NCBI RefSeq assembly: GCF_001936615.1
Contig: NZ_MLBF01000036.1
Span: forward strand, 1 to 48,248
Length of the DNA stretch: 48,248 nt
Direction of reading: 5' to 3'
Source of the DNA: Desulfosporosinus metallidurans
GTDB lineage: Bacteria > Bacillota > Desulfitobacteriia > Desulfitobacteriales > Desulfitobacteriaceae
Part shown: one piece after another, positions 18,688 through 26,919 of the stretch
How the letters are laid out: every line of letters begins with the position of its first letter
How positions within the stretch are numbered: the stretch's first letter is position 1
The notes under the pieces: generated by a model
Database searches by the model: none
Seen by the model: the letters and a program-made list of their open reading frames with translations, nothing else
What the model was told of the DNA's origin: nothing
Translations under genes and position numbers: made by a program

Positions 18688-18828
18688 TTCCTCCCTGCTT
18701 CCTTAGACGAACTCCTTACACATCAAAACACCCCTAAATTCTTTTAAACAACAGGGGCATCGTATTATGATTGATCTATATTCATATCCTATTGTATGTT
18801 TCTGGGGAAACCTGTTGTGTCTGTCTCC

Positions 18829-20145
18829 CTAGTTCACCCAAATCCTTTCTAGCAGTCTCATTGGACTATACTTTTCCCAGATCAACTTTCGGCTGAAAGG
18901 CTTGGCCTGCTCAACCAAGCTTAATGTGGGATCTAAGGTATTTAGAATTCCATCTAGGGTCAACAAAGATTTGCCTACGAGGACAAACTCAGAGGGAATA
19001 TGAATCCCATGGCGGAAGATAATTTCAAAAAAGTCCTGAATAGATTCTCCCATAGCTAATTTTCTCTGAGAAACTTGCAAATGTTTGTGACGTAACGTAG
19101 AAATATCCGCTAAAAACGTAAGCCGATCGATTTGCTCAGGTACTATCCCCATTTGCGAGAGTGTCTCTAAAATTTGGGCATCCTTTCCACGAACGAGTGC
19201 AGAAATCAGGGACAAGAGCTGATACCTCATGGCACGGGATAGATGTCCTGTCATCCCAAAATCAAGCAAGGCAATCTTTTCTCCAGGCAAGATAAGAACA
19301 TTACCAGGATGAGGATCACCGTGAAAACATCCCTCGCTAAGGATTTGTTGAAGGAGTGCTTTGCTCAAACGATCTGCGATGCGATGAGCGTTATAAGTTG
19401 CTTTCTTAGAATCCATAATTTGGTGCAGAGGAATCCCTTCAATATACTCCAGAGTTAAAACTGAGGGATGGGTGAATTCCCAGTAAATCTTCGGAATCAA
19501 ACTATTGGAATTCCTCTTACTCCATTTTGAAAGCTCTTCCGCATTTCGCCCCTCATGTAAGAAATCTAATTCCTCTTGAATAGTGTTAGAAAACTCCTCA
19601 AGAATTAGGCGAACAGGATAGCGTTTTTCCCAATGGGTTCTCTGTTCAATATTCGTTACAAATATTTTGAATATCTCTAAATCTGTTTTGACCATCCCAC
19701 GTATGAATGGGCGTTGAACCTTTACAGCCACCTCTTCTCCGTTGTGAAGAACTGCATAATGCACTTGTGCAATCGACGCAGCCGCAAGAGGAACAGGATT
19801 AAATTCTCGATAGGCAGACTCGAGGCGAACCTGTAGAGATTCTTCGACTACTCGTCGTACTTCTCTAAAAGAAAGCGGGGTAACTCGGTCTTGGAGTTTC
19901 GCTAATTCTTGAATAATCGGTTGAGGAAGAAGATCTGAACGGGTACTCGCTATTTGTCCCAGTTTGATAAACGTCGGACCAAGTTCTGATAAAGCATTTC
20001 TTAGATGCACTCCCACAAGGGCTAAGTTTTTCTCCTGCAGCGGCATAAGATTCCCCGAGCTAAGCATATAACCAAATCCATGCCGGATGAGTACGGAAAG
20101 GATCTCATGCAAGCGGGCAAAATGTCTTGCAGGTGTTTCAAACAT
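18829..20145 (-). CDS. ABC1/AarF/UbiB family atypical kinase
   Basis: A 438-residue member of the UbiB/ABC1 kinase-like family. Visible motifs are the inhibitory KxGQ-like FIKLGQIASTRSDLLP, the alanine-rich loop AAASIAQVHYA, EEVAVKVQRP with the ATP-site lysine, the catalytic loop HGDPHPGN and the metal motif LLDFGMTG. Family members support quinone or isoprenoid lipid metabolism. The usual C-terminal pair of membrane helices is not evident; the protein ends soon after the kinase fold and is shorter than the typical ~550 residues. GGGGAG sits 8-9 nt before ATG 20145; starts further upstream are weaker. Confidence 0.85.
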   Translation of the reverse strand: MFETPARHFARLHEILSVLIRHGFGYMLSSGNLMPLQEKNLALVGVHLRNALSELGPTFIKLGQIASTRSDLLPQPIIQELAKLQDRVTPLSFREVRRVVEESLQVRLESAYREFNPVPLAAASIAQVHYAVLHNGEEVAVKVQRPFIRGMVKTDLEIFKIFVTNIEQRTHWEKRYPVRLILEEFSNTIQEELDFLHEGRNAEELSKWSKRNSNSLIPKIYWEFTHPSVLTLEYIEGIPLHQIMDSKKATYNAHRIADRLSKALLQQILSEGCFHGDPHPGNVLILPGEKIALLDFGMTGHLSRAMRYQLLSLISALVRGKDAQILETLSQMGIVPEQIDRLTFLADISTLRHKHLQVSQRKLAMGESIQDFFEIIFRHGIHIPSEFVLVGKSLLTLDGILNTLDPTLSLVEQAKPFSRKLIWEKYSPMRLLERIWVN

Positions 20146-20294
20146 GCTGAATACTCCCCGTTTCCTAAACATACTCTTAATATATTTATGGAGCATTGAG
20201 CGTAACGTGACAGTAAAGCGCAAAAAATAAGAGAAAGTAAAACCAAGGCCTGTATATTGGCATATATTGGTAAAGAGGGGGGTGCTAAAATAAT

Positions 20295-20513
20295 ATGTTT
20301 TTGGGGAGAAATAAATTCTTAAATCAAAGCGGAGCCCTTGGGGAAGCTGGGAGCCCAGAAGTAAGAGAAAACACAGATTTCCTTAACCAAGCCGATCGCC
20401 CAATGCCAATGGGTATGCAACGTTTCTTAGCAAAAAAAGGAATCAACTCTTCTAACGATCTATTTAACCGTGTTCAATCCTCACCTCGTATGCCCTTTAG
20501 AAAAGTTCGGTAA
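20295..20513 (+). CDS. small protein of unknown function
   Basis: A 72-residue open frame with a strong ribosome binding site (GAGGGGGGTG about 12 nt before ATG). The product is polar, with repeated asparagine and no cysteine, membrane segment or recognised domain; the C-terminus is arginine-rich (PRMPFRKVR). It is read away from the ABC1 kinase gene and is followed at once by a REP-like palindrome that could terminate it. I do not recognise a family. Confidence 0.5.
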   Translation: MFLGRNKFLNQSGALGEAGSPEVRENTDFLNQADRPMPMGMQRFLAKKGINSSNDLFNRVQSSPRMPFRKVR

Positions 20514-20517
20514 TCGC

Positions 20518-20576
20518 AAACAAGGGGACAGGTTCGTCGTTTTCTTTCTGCGAAACGACGAACCTGTCCCCTTGTT
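20518..20576. repeat. REP-like palindrome, full copy 3 (variant GGTTCGTCG)
   Basis: AACAAGGGGACAGGTTCGTC at the left pairs with GACGAACCTGTCCCCTTGTT at the right. Both arms carry the same TTC variant in place of TAC, so the arms have changed in step. A second partial CCCCTTGTTCCTT follows at about 20580. Confidence 0.9.
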
Positions 20577-20623
20577 CCTTCCCCTTGTTCCTTCTGTCCA
20601 CTATACTTATAATGTCTATTGAA

Positions 20624-21025
20624 TTATTCTCTAAGCCCAAGGTGATCTTTAAGGGCGCTTTGCAGAACATGAGAAAAGTTTAAATGATTTTTGACAGCTA
20701 AATCATTTAGCCACTTAGGAATCGTAAGGGTTTTCTTAACCGCCTTATCTGCCATCTCATCTCGTATTAGTTTCATCCAAGCCTCAATAATCGTAACAAA
20801 GGCACCAGTGGATACGACAATCTTTTCAGGGGAAGCAGGAGAAGGAATAGGATCGCCGTCTTCTTCCATTCCATAAAGATGAAGTTCTAAAGCTTCTTTG
20901 GCCATCAATAGTGTTTCTTCTAAAGAGTCACCCTCGGTAATGCATCCTGGTAAATCCGGGAATGTCACAGTATAGCCTTTAGTTTCCCTGGGTTCAAAGA
21001 TGGCAGGAAACAAATATTTATCCAT
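20624..21025 (-). CDS. hicB: HicB-type antitoxin
   Basis: A 133-residue HicB protein. Its N-terminal partial RNase-H fold reads YTVTFPDLPGCITEGDSLEE and is followed by KEALELHLYGMEEDGDPIPSPAS. The C-terminal part (about 95-133) looks like a ribbon-helix-helix segment for DNA binding (LTIPKWLNDLAVKNHLNFSHVLQSALKDHLG). HicB neutralises the mRNA-cleaving toxin HicA and represses its own operon. The toxin gene lies immediately upstream but is frameshifted, leaving an apparently orphan antitoxin. AAAGGAG precedes the ATG. Confidence 0.88.
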   Translation of the reverse strand: MDKYLFPAIFEPRETKGYTVTFPDLPGCITEGDSLEETLLMAKEALELHLYGMEEDGDPIPSPASPEKIVVSTGAFVTIIEAWMKLIRDEMADKAVKKTLTIPKWLNDLAVKNHLNFSHVLQSALKDHLGLRE

Positions 21026-21048
21026 TTCTTAGGCTCCTTTCGCAAAAC

Positions 21049-21244
21049 TCATTGTTCGGTAATCCCTGCCTGTTTGAGTATACTTCTCACAGTCTTCGGG
21101 TCTAGGTCTTTTTTAGGGTGAGGTACCGTCACTTTATAGTTTAGTTTTATGAACTAGTTGAATATGTGAACCGCGCTGATTCTTTTCTATCCAGCCATCA
21201 TTAAAGAGGATTCGAAGTATTTCCGTTGATGAGTACCCTTTCAA
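21049..21244 (-). pseudogene. hicA: frameshifted hicA toxin
   Basis: Reading from TTG 21244 (GAGAGGG upstream) gives a HicA N-terminus, KGYSSTEILRILFNDGW then KNQRGSHIQLVHKTK, that meets a stop. In the next frame the sequence continues as YKVTVPHPKKDL, then RSILKQAGITEQ to the stop at 21049, the normal HicA C-terminus. One extra base in CTAAACTATAAA (around 21139-21146) accounts for it. The conserved histidine in GSHIQ is present. The gene length (196 nt) is one base over a multiple of three, as expected for a single-base insertion. Confidence 0.8.
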
Positions 21245-21336
21245 TGTCGTTCCCTCTCTCTAACAATAGAATAATGCGTACTAATAATACGTGTCAATAT
21301 TTCGCAATATTTTGGAATGATGTACTTAAAACACGC

Positions 21337-22186
21337 TTATTTCCTCCTCCCTCTCCTCTGTTGATAGGCCTGAGAGGACATCTTTTTACGGAGGGACTTA
21401 TCATATCCTTCTTCAGACATGAACTGTAGCGATGCGATTAATTTCGTGATTTCCGCGTGGAGTTCTAGATCATTCATCTCACAGGCCATAGGATTCAGCG
21501 CGTTGATACTTGCTCATTATCGCAAGTTGCCCCAAAGCCAGCAGTTAATCGAACTAGTTCAAGACTTTCCCGCACATCCGTGTATTCTACATCTACGGAA
21601 AATAAGGAATGGTATCCTTTAGACAGAGGGGTAATGGAGAGCTCTAGGAGCAAAGCTTTTGTCTCCCCACTGTAGAGATCAGGCATCATGACTTGATGAT
21701 TTCTTCCATCTGTTGAAGGATACCTGAGAATACCTGTAACTCTGACTTGTTAGGAGGGCTTAATCGTTAGGACTAGATTTTGAGCAATGAGGCTGAGCAA
21801 ACCGGTCAGTTCTTGTTCAAAGATACCAGGAATTTGATCTGGAGTTTCAATATAATAGAAATTCCCTTTCCCTGCTTCTGCCATCTGCTGCAATAAATCC
21901 TCTTCAAAATCTTCGCCCAACCCAAATGTGGATACTTGGACACCACTTTGCGCAATTTCCTCAGCTTTTTTGGCTAGCGCTAGGGGGGTTGTAATCCCTG
22001 CATAGGCCATACCGTCTGTGAGCAAAGTCTTCTTCACTTCTTAAAATCCGGTGAGCATTCCACCACTAAGGTTTTTGTACCGACCAATTCCGGGGCGGTG
22101 AGCTTCACCATGAGGTAAGCCTTTTGGGTTTTGTCGGGTAGCAAGTAATTCTTGTCTAAAGCCATCTCAATTTGAACCTGATCCAT
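21337..22186 (-). pseudogene. decayed VWA-domain protein gene
   Basis: Several frames read together give a von Willebrand factor A-type protein. The N-terminus is MDQVQIEMALDKNYLLPD to LVVECSPDF. An apparent internal deletion removes the MIDAS region, then DGMAYAGIT and VQVSTFGLGEDFEEDLLQQM follow in another frame. After a further shift near 21750 come VTGILRYPSTDGRNHQV and LYSGETKALLLEL. After another near 21500 come ALNPMACEMNDLELHAEITK and the basic C-terminus KMSSQAYQQRRGRRK. At least three lesions are visible. The last 49 bp are duplicated at 25968-26016. Confidence 0.75.
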
Positions 22187-22319
22187 AGTCCTTCATCCTT
22201 CCTTTACACATTTAATGCTTATGCATTTAGGATAGCACAGGGTGTAGCAATAATTTGTTTGGTCTGTCGTGTTAATCCACTGGAATCCGCCTAATCCTTT
22301 TTGTGACATAATTAAATGC

Positions 22320-22346
22320 AAAACCCCCAGCATTGCTGGGGGTTCT
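22320..22346 (-). terminator. terminator of the DUF3786 gene
   Basis: AACCCCCAGCAATGCTGGGGGTT on the minus strand is followed by TTGCATTT. A near-copy of this hairpin terminates the SDR gene at 34174. Confidence 0.8.
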
Positions 22347-22354
22347 GTAGCACT

Positions 22355-23161
22355 TTATGGTTTAATGTGCCTAGAAGAGATCTTTTGAAACATCATCAAG
22401 AGCCCAACGCAAAGCCTGTAGATTGAATCAATGTTGAGATTGTCTTCCGCTGTCGTATCGAAAAAAACATTGAGCTTGGATTCTAAATCCTCTTCTGGTT
22501 TGGTGTAACAAATGAGCATTGGAACCTTTGGTAGAGGGTGCAATACAAGCGAAATATCAGAGGAAAAACTAGTATCCACGGGCTTACCGCTAAAAATATA
22601 AATTATGTCCTCGATTAGATCTGGATAGGCATCTGTAAGTTGTTTTAAAGGTTTTTCAAACCTCTGTTCAAAAAATGCATCCCATATCGTCTCATTACTA
22701 AGTTCCCTGAATGGAACCCATTTTCCGGAAGGATCATTTCCTGCACTGTAAATAATATAGTTAAGTAATGGTACCGTCACCCATACATTGATATGACAGT
22801 CAGATATCAGATTTCCCTCGGAATCAACCGTGAAGTCTTTTCCAAGACACTTAAGGGTCAACTTATCGTCAGAAAGCGTAGCCCCTAATCGCTTCACGGA
22901 TGCAGAAAAAGCTATTGTAGCAATTTCTTTTTTCAACGGCACGAGTATTTGCTTCAGTTGCTCTTCGGGAGTCATTTGTCTGATGATTTTTCCATCTAGT
23001 TCCTCAATTATATTGCTCTTTAGATGAAGACATTCATCGAGACGTTTTTGTCCCTTGATTACCTCAGCGGCAAACGCCAGGCATGTCGCCATCCCACACA
23101 GTTTACAATTTGATTTTGGAAGTAACTTGTAAATTTCAAGTGGATTGTTAAGTAGTGACAT
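22355..23161 (-). CDS. Fe-S cluster domain plus DUF3786 protein
   Basis: A 268-residue protein. The N-terminal motif C19-x2-C22-x4-C27-x16-C44 (KSNCKLCGMATCLAFA...DEC) is the small 4Fe-4S domain found in corrinoid proteins and RnfB. The remainder matches the general pattern of DUF3786, with VWVTVPLLNYIIYSAG and KWVPFRELSNETIWDAFFEQRF. The role is unknown; such proteins occur in anaerobes with corrinoid or tungsten enzymes. The start is set at ATG 23161, although AAAGGAA is 12 nt away. A longer frame to 23221 runs into a shared non-coding repeat and is not favoured. Confidence 0.8.
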   Translation of the reverse strand: MSLLNNPLEIYKLLPKSNCKLCGMATCLAFAAEVIKGQKRLDECLHLKSNIIEELDGKIIRQMTPEEQLKQILVPLKKEIATIAFSASVKRLGATLSDDKLTLKCLGKDFTVDSEGNLISDCHINVWVTVPLLNYIIYSAGNDPSGKWVPFRELSNETIWDAFFEQRFEKPLKQLTDAYPDLIEDIIYIFSGKPVDTSFSSDISLVLHPLPKVPMLICYTKPEEDLESKLNVFFDTTAEDNLNIDSIYRLCVGLLMMFQKISSRHIKP

Positions 23162-23186
23162 ATAGCAACGCCATTCCTTTCGTGTT

Positions 23187-23242
23187 ATGGTCGAACTCCT
23201 ACCCTTACGGTATTTCTCCACTTATCGAGATTAACCTGCAAT
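23187..23242. repeat. 57-bp element, copy 1
   Basis: About 80% identical by eye to 36126-36182, sharing ATGGTC-AACTCCT, CCTTAC-GTATTTCT and ATTAACCTGCAAT. Both copies lie just upstream of a minus-strand gene (DUF3786 here, radC there). Confidence 0.65.
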
Positions 23243-23275
23243 TCTACGGTAAAATCTCTAACAAACAAGGGTAAC

Positions 23276-23341
23276 AAACAAGGGGACAGGTACGTTGTTT
23301 CAGGCAATGGATACCCAAACGTGGAACCTGTCCCCCTGTTT
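23276..23341. repeat. REP-like element, long asymmetric copy A
   Basis: AAACAAGGGGACAGGTACGT, then TGTTTCAGGCAATGGATACC, then CAAACGTGGAACCTGTCCCC and CTGTTT. The outer arms pair but the interior does not. It is nearly identical to 32129-32195, differing at two visible positions in the interior. Confidence 0.88.
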
Positions 23342-23357
23342 ATGCTGTTAGTTGCTC

Positions 23358-24967
23358 TTAAGCCATGTCTTGATGAACGTTATCCAGTTCGTCCTCTGGC
23401 ACGTCAAACACTGCATTCTCAGCCGCAGGATTCGGGGTCTCTGTAAAGTGTTCCGGCAAACGATCATCCACTTTGGTAAACCCTGCTGCTTGATTAAAAG
23501 CTCGTTCCCACTGGATCGTGTTCCTAGCAAGTGCTTGAAGCTCCTCAATCCCATAGCCCGTCCCTAATTGGGCATTGACCAATTGACAGAGGATTTCCCG
23601 ATGAGCACCAAGGACTCCCATGGAAAATAAACACAACCCCAAATAATCATAAATGGGCACTGTATACTGCGCCTTCTGAGATAGAGCCGCCTGTCCTTCA
23701 GGGGCGTTATGTTTTAAACTCAATCGAATGGTATTCCCAGCAATGTGATCTGCACCCATCGGAGAGGTCGCATAGGTCACCCCTGTCCCTTTGATGGCCC
23801 GCGGCTCATACGCAGCCATCGCCAGCCCTTTCCCACAGGAACTTCAAGCACTCCTAATACCTTGCCAGCTAGCTTCGCCCCATTACCCAAAACGCTTCCG
23901 GTTAAGGTTACCTTGCCGATTTCCTCCACTAGACGGATTGCCCCCTCCTTGTCCCCAAAGGTAAGAAGCCCGCCATCCATCGACACACCGAGTGCCGCAC
24001 CCGTTTCGATCGTATCCAGTCCATAGTCGTTACACAAATAATTGAGTCGAGCGATGAAATCGAGATCATCAATCTCCAGATTCGAACCCATGATGGCAAT
24101 CGTCTCATGTTCTAAGGGAGCGACCACATCTTTTCCCCACTAATCTTGTCCACTCTTGAGAACTGACCCGTGGAAAAGTTGCGTGTCGGCAGCCCTCCAA
24201 GAGCGTTAGTCACATTCACCAACGCAGCCGTCCCATAGTCAGCATAATTTTTAATCACGGGAGATGTTTTAAGAAGTTCAGCATATTCCTGCATTACGCT
24301 TTTAAACTCCTCGGGTCGTTTGAGTTCGAGATAACCAACTCCTGTATCATCAAGCACTAAGGCTTTTAGCCCTTTGGAACCCATGACCTCACCGAGACCC
24401 CCACGGCCACTGTACCGACTCGGCACCCCATCAGCGTCCGTATTAGCAATTCCTGCAGTAAGCAGGCGGTGTTCACCAGCCGGCCCTATACAAGAAATGG
24501 CGACCTTCTCGCCAAAGTCTTGTCTCAAACGGGCCGCGGTCTCATACACCCCACAGCCCCAATATTCTTCAGCTGAAAGCAGTTCCGCCCCTGACACTTT
24601 AATTTTAAGGATATAGTTCTGAGCATCTTTGGGGAGATCCTCGATAATCACCGCTTGATAGCCAAGCCCGAGCCAGCTTTAAGCCAACGACCCCTCCCCC
24701 ATTGCTTTCTTTGATTCCACCTGTTAACGGACTTTTCCCTCCAATGGAAATTCGCCCAGAACTGAAAGCCTTACTGCCACCAAGAAGTCCTGGAGTAAAA
24801 ATTAACGGGTTATGCCGCCCTAAAGGTTCACAGGTTGCCTTCACTTCTTCCAGCATATATTTGGCGATAAACGCGCGACCACCGAGAAGGCGATAGTTTT
24901 CTTTGGACTCCTCGATCACAACACTCAAAGTTGACATATTCACCCGTAAGATTTTGCTCATCGACAT
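23358..24967 (-). pseudogene. broken aldehyde:ferredoxin oxidoreductase gene
   Basis: Four overlapping frames make one AOR-family protein. The first is MSKILRVNMSTLS to KSPLTGGIKESNGGGVVGLK. After a shift near 24650 it continues with IIEDLPKDAQNY to DKISGEKMW. A deletion plus shift near 24120 removes the region that should hold the C-x2-C-x3-C iron-sulfur ligands, then LEIDDLDFIARLNYLCNDYG follows. After a shift near 23820 come AAYEPRAIKGTGVTYATSPM and the C-terminus to 23358. It cannot make a working enzyme. The ribosome binding site GGGAG before 24967 is intact. It is distinct from the AOR genes at 40.5 and 45.1 kb. Confidence 0.88.
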
Positions 24968-24984
24968 TCCATCTCCCTTTGTCC

Positions 24985-25704
24985 TTATAGCACCAATTCT
25001 TGCCCATGGTATTTCAGCCACTCTTTCCAAGACACATACTCCGGCATAAACGTCGCCACCCACTGCCAGAATCTCTCCGAATGGTTGGGATGCGTCAAAT
25101 GCGCCAGTTCATGAATAATGAGGTAATCGATCACCTCTTCAGGGGCCATGATAATTCGCCAATTCAAATTAAGATTACCTCGGTCAGAACAGCTCCCCCA
25201 CCTCGTCTTCTGATCTTTCAGTCGAAAATCTTGATAAGTGACCTGCATTCGCTTTGCCTGTTCATCAAGCTTGCTCTTGAGTACTCTGCGCGCTTGAACT
25301 TTATACCAATTCATAACAGCGTATTGAACATTGGACAGATATTGATAGTCGGGTAAGTCATAGGGTAGAAACACCACAAGCACCTGCCCTTCTAAGTTTA
25401 CCCGAATCGATTGGCGAGCGTGTCTTCTGACACTAAGTCCCAAAATTTTACCCCGATAAGGGAACTCTTCCCCTTCGATATACTGTCTTTGAGGACATTC
25501 TAGAGTCTCGCGACTTGCGAGCCAATGTTTTAAGATCCATTCTTGTTTGGCGCTCAATAGTTCTTTCAGTTGCTTTGCGGATACATTCTTAGGTGCCGAA
25601 ATTCGAACACGATCGTCCAATATGCTCAGCGTAATCCTTCGATACCGCACACTCCGTCGCTCTTCGTAGGGAATTATTTCATCCCCAACGCTTAATTGAT
25701 CCAC
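24985..25704 (-). CDS. YgjP-like (DUF45) M48-type metallopeptidase
   Basis: A 239-residue protein with the zinc motif HELAHLTHPNHSERFW near its C-terminus and the upstream signature DQKTRWGSCSDRGNLNLNWRIIMAP. These define the YgjP/DUF45 family, predicted zinc peptidases of unknown substrate that often accompany restriction or repair genes. The GTG start at 25704 has AGGAGG 9 nt upstream; the frame is open further upstream without support. It ends 17 bp before the broken AOR gene and was probably co-transcribed with it. Confidence 0.87.
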   Translation of the reverse strand: MDQLSVGDEIIPYEERRSVRYRRITLSILDDRVRISAPKNVSAKQLKELLSAKQEWILKHWLASRETLECPQRQYIEGEEFPYRGKILGLSVRRHARQSIRVNLEGQVLVVFLPYDLPDYQYLSNVQYAVMNWYKVQARRVLKSKLDEQAKRMQVTYQDFRLKDQKTRWGSCSDRGNLNLNWRIIMAPEEVIDYLIIHELAHLTHPNHSERFWQWVATFMPEYVSWKEWLKYHGQELVL

Positions 25705-25818
25705 CGGAGAATCCTCCTCACCAACCCCCACTTTTCTTCATCTTACCATAAATTTTTACACTTTGTCGCTAGCATAGTAGGCGGCATGATTCAAGGCCCT
25801 TACTAGTTCCCCACAATC

Positions 25819-25970
25819 ATGGATATCCGAGCCGATACCCAGAATAAAGGTATTAATTTCACTCCAGAATTTAAAGCTCAGGTAGTCCTTCAATTATTGA
25901 GGGAGGAAAACACAGTTGTGATTGGTCGCTGGAAGGCTGAGTTTTTGGAAAGAGCGTCCGAGGTGTTTTA
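25819..25970 (+). pseudogene. IS3-type transposase OrfA remnant
   Basis: The frame reads INFTPEFKAQVVLQLLREEN, then TVVIGRWKAEFLERASEVF. This is the start and end of an IS3-family OrfA helix-turn-helix protein, with the middle of the HTH (about 20 residues after EENTV) missing. No OrfB or inverted repeat is visible. It abuts the 49-bp VWA-gene fragment at 25968. Only a scar of the element remains. Confidence 0.7.
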
Positions 25971-26016
25971 TTTCCTCCTCCCTCTCCTCTGTAGATAGGC
26001 CTGAGAGGACATCTTT
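25968..26016 (-). repeat. 49-bp duplicate of the VWA pseudogene 3' end
   Basis: 48 of 49 positions match 21337-21385. On the minus strand it encodes KMSSQAYLQRRGRRK and a stop, the basic C-terminus of the VWA protein. It is either the scar of a second VWA gene or a piece moved together with the adjacent IS remnant. Confidence 0.75.
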
Positions 26017-26045
26017 TGAGATTGTCTGATTATAATCTGCGAAAT

Positions 26046-26074
26046 TTGCAAAAGATTACTTAATCCAATAATAT
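26046..26074 (+). promoter_or_regulatory. promoter with embedded palindrome, nitroreductase
   Basis: TTGCAA at 26046-26051 and TAATAT at 26069-26074 are separated by 17 nt. The spacer AAGATTACTTAATCCAA holds the palindrome GATTACTTAATC. It is almost the same as the promoter at 42432-42460 upstream of the iron alcohol dehydrogenase, which points to a common regulator. Confidence 0.65.
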
Positions 26075-26127
26075 ATAATGGTTCAATCAATATGAAGTTA
26101 AATAATTTGAGAAAGAAGATGGTTTTA

Positions 26128-26736
26128 ATGGAATTACTCGATGCCATGAAATCCAGACGAAGCATTCGAAAATTTAAATCCGATCCCATCCCTGAGTTGT
26201 TTGTAACTCAACTTATCGAAGCCGCGCAATTAGCTCCATCTGGTAGTAATATTCAACCTACGCGCTTTGTTGTGATTAAAAGTGATGCCGTTCGTGCGCA
26301 ATTGAGCCAAGCTACTCCTTTACCGTTTGTCAGCCAGGCACCTGTCGTCATTGCATGCTGTGTTGACGCAGAGTCCTTGGGAGGCATAGGCACTCGGGCG
26401 CGAGAACTCAAGGAAGCAGGGGCCTTCGCAGATACTCCCCTCGATAAGATGGACCCAGAAAGCTATGCTAAGCGCAGACCAATGGATCAAGCTACCGCCG
26501 AGGCCTATCTTCGCTTAAACGCAGCCATTGCTATTGATCATATTACATTACGTGCTGTTGACCTTGGTCTTGGTACGTGTTGGGTTATGATGTTCGACCA
26601 AGAGAAAGTAAAACAGATCCTAGGGTTAGGCGAGACTTATAATGTCGTGGCCTTAATCCCCGTCGGTTACCCTGATCAAAACCCCAAGGCTCGTCCTAGA
26701 ATTGAGTTGAGTCAGATCTTACTTAAAGAGGTTTAA
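26128..26736 (+). CDS. nitroreductase family protein
   Basis: A 202-residue FMN-dependent oxidoreductase of the nitroreductase superfamily. The N-terminal FMN phosphate motif RRSIRKF is followed by AAQLAPSGSNIQPTRFVV; the C-terminal part has AAIAIDHITLRAVDLGLGTCWV and VVALIPVGYPDQNPKARPR. Such enzymes reduce nitro compounds, quinones or flavins with NAD(P)H. The start is either ATG 26128 (MELLDAMKSRRS, the usual family start) or ATG 26119; the ribosome binding site is weak for both. It has its own promoter and a hairpin after it. Confidence 0.9.
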   Translation: MELLDAMKSRRSIRKFKSDPIPELFVTQLIEAAQLAPSGSNIQPTRFVVIKSDAVRAQLSQATPLPFVSQAPVVIACCVDAESLGGIGTRARELKEAGAFADTPLDKMDPESYAKRRPMDQATAEAYLRLNAAIAIDHITLRAVDLGLGTCWVMMFDQEKVKQILGLGETYNVVALIPVGYPDQNPKARPRIELSQILLKEV

Positions 26737-26795
26737 GGCCGAAATCATGGCACGCCCTAAACGCAAGTGAACATTCTCAAGTGAACCCAAGTTTA

Positions 26796-26835
26796 AACAG
26801 AGGAAGAGCTAGCTGAGTTAGTCTCTTCCTCTGTT
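26796..26835. terminator. stem-loop between converging nitroreductase and helicase genes
   Basis: AACAGAGGAAGA at 26796-26807 pairs perfectly with TCTTCCTCTGTT at 26824-26835, followed by ATATG. The 12-bp stem without a long T-run probably serves both directions. Confidence 0.65.
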
Positions 26836-26919
26836 ATATGAAAAGAAGCTATGATAACTTCATTTGAAAAAAGTGCACCAATACGAGCAATGATAAGGAG
26901 AAAATTCGCTGTCCTGATC

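Noticed and set aside
12531..20576. Possible CRISPR-like repeats (GGGGACAGGTACGT copies)
   Set aside because: The copies are kilobases apart, palindromic and in both orientations, with no regular spacers or cas genes. They fit a REP/RAYT family.
23162..23221. N-terminal extension of the DUF3786 protein
   Set aside because: The DNA is the 57-bp shared element, which also lies upstream of radC, so it is more likely non-coding.
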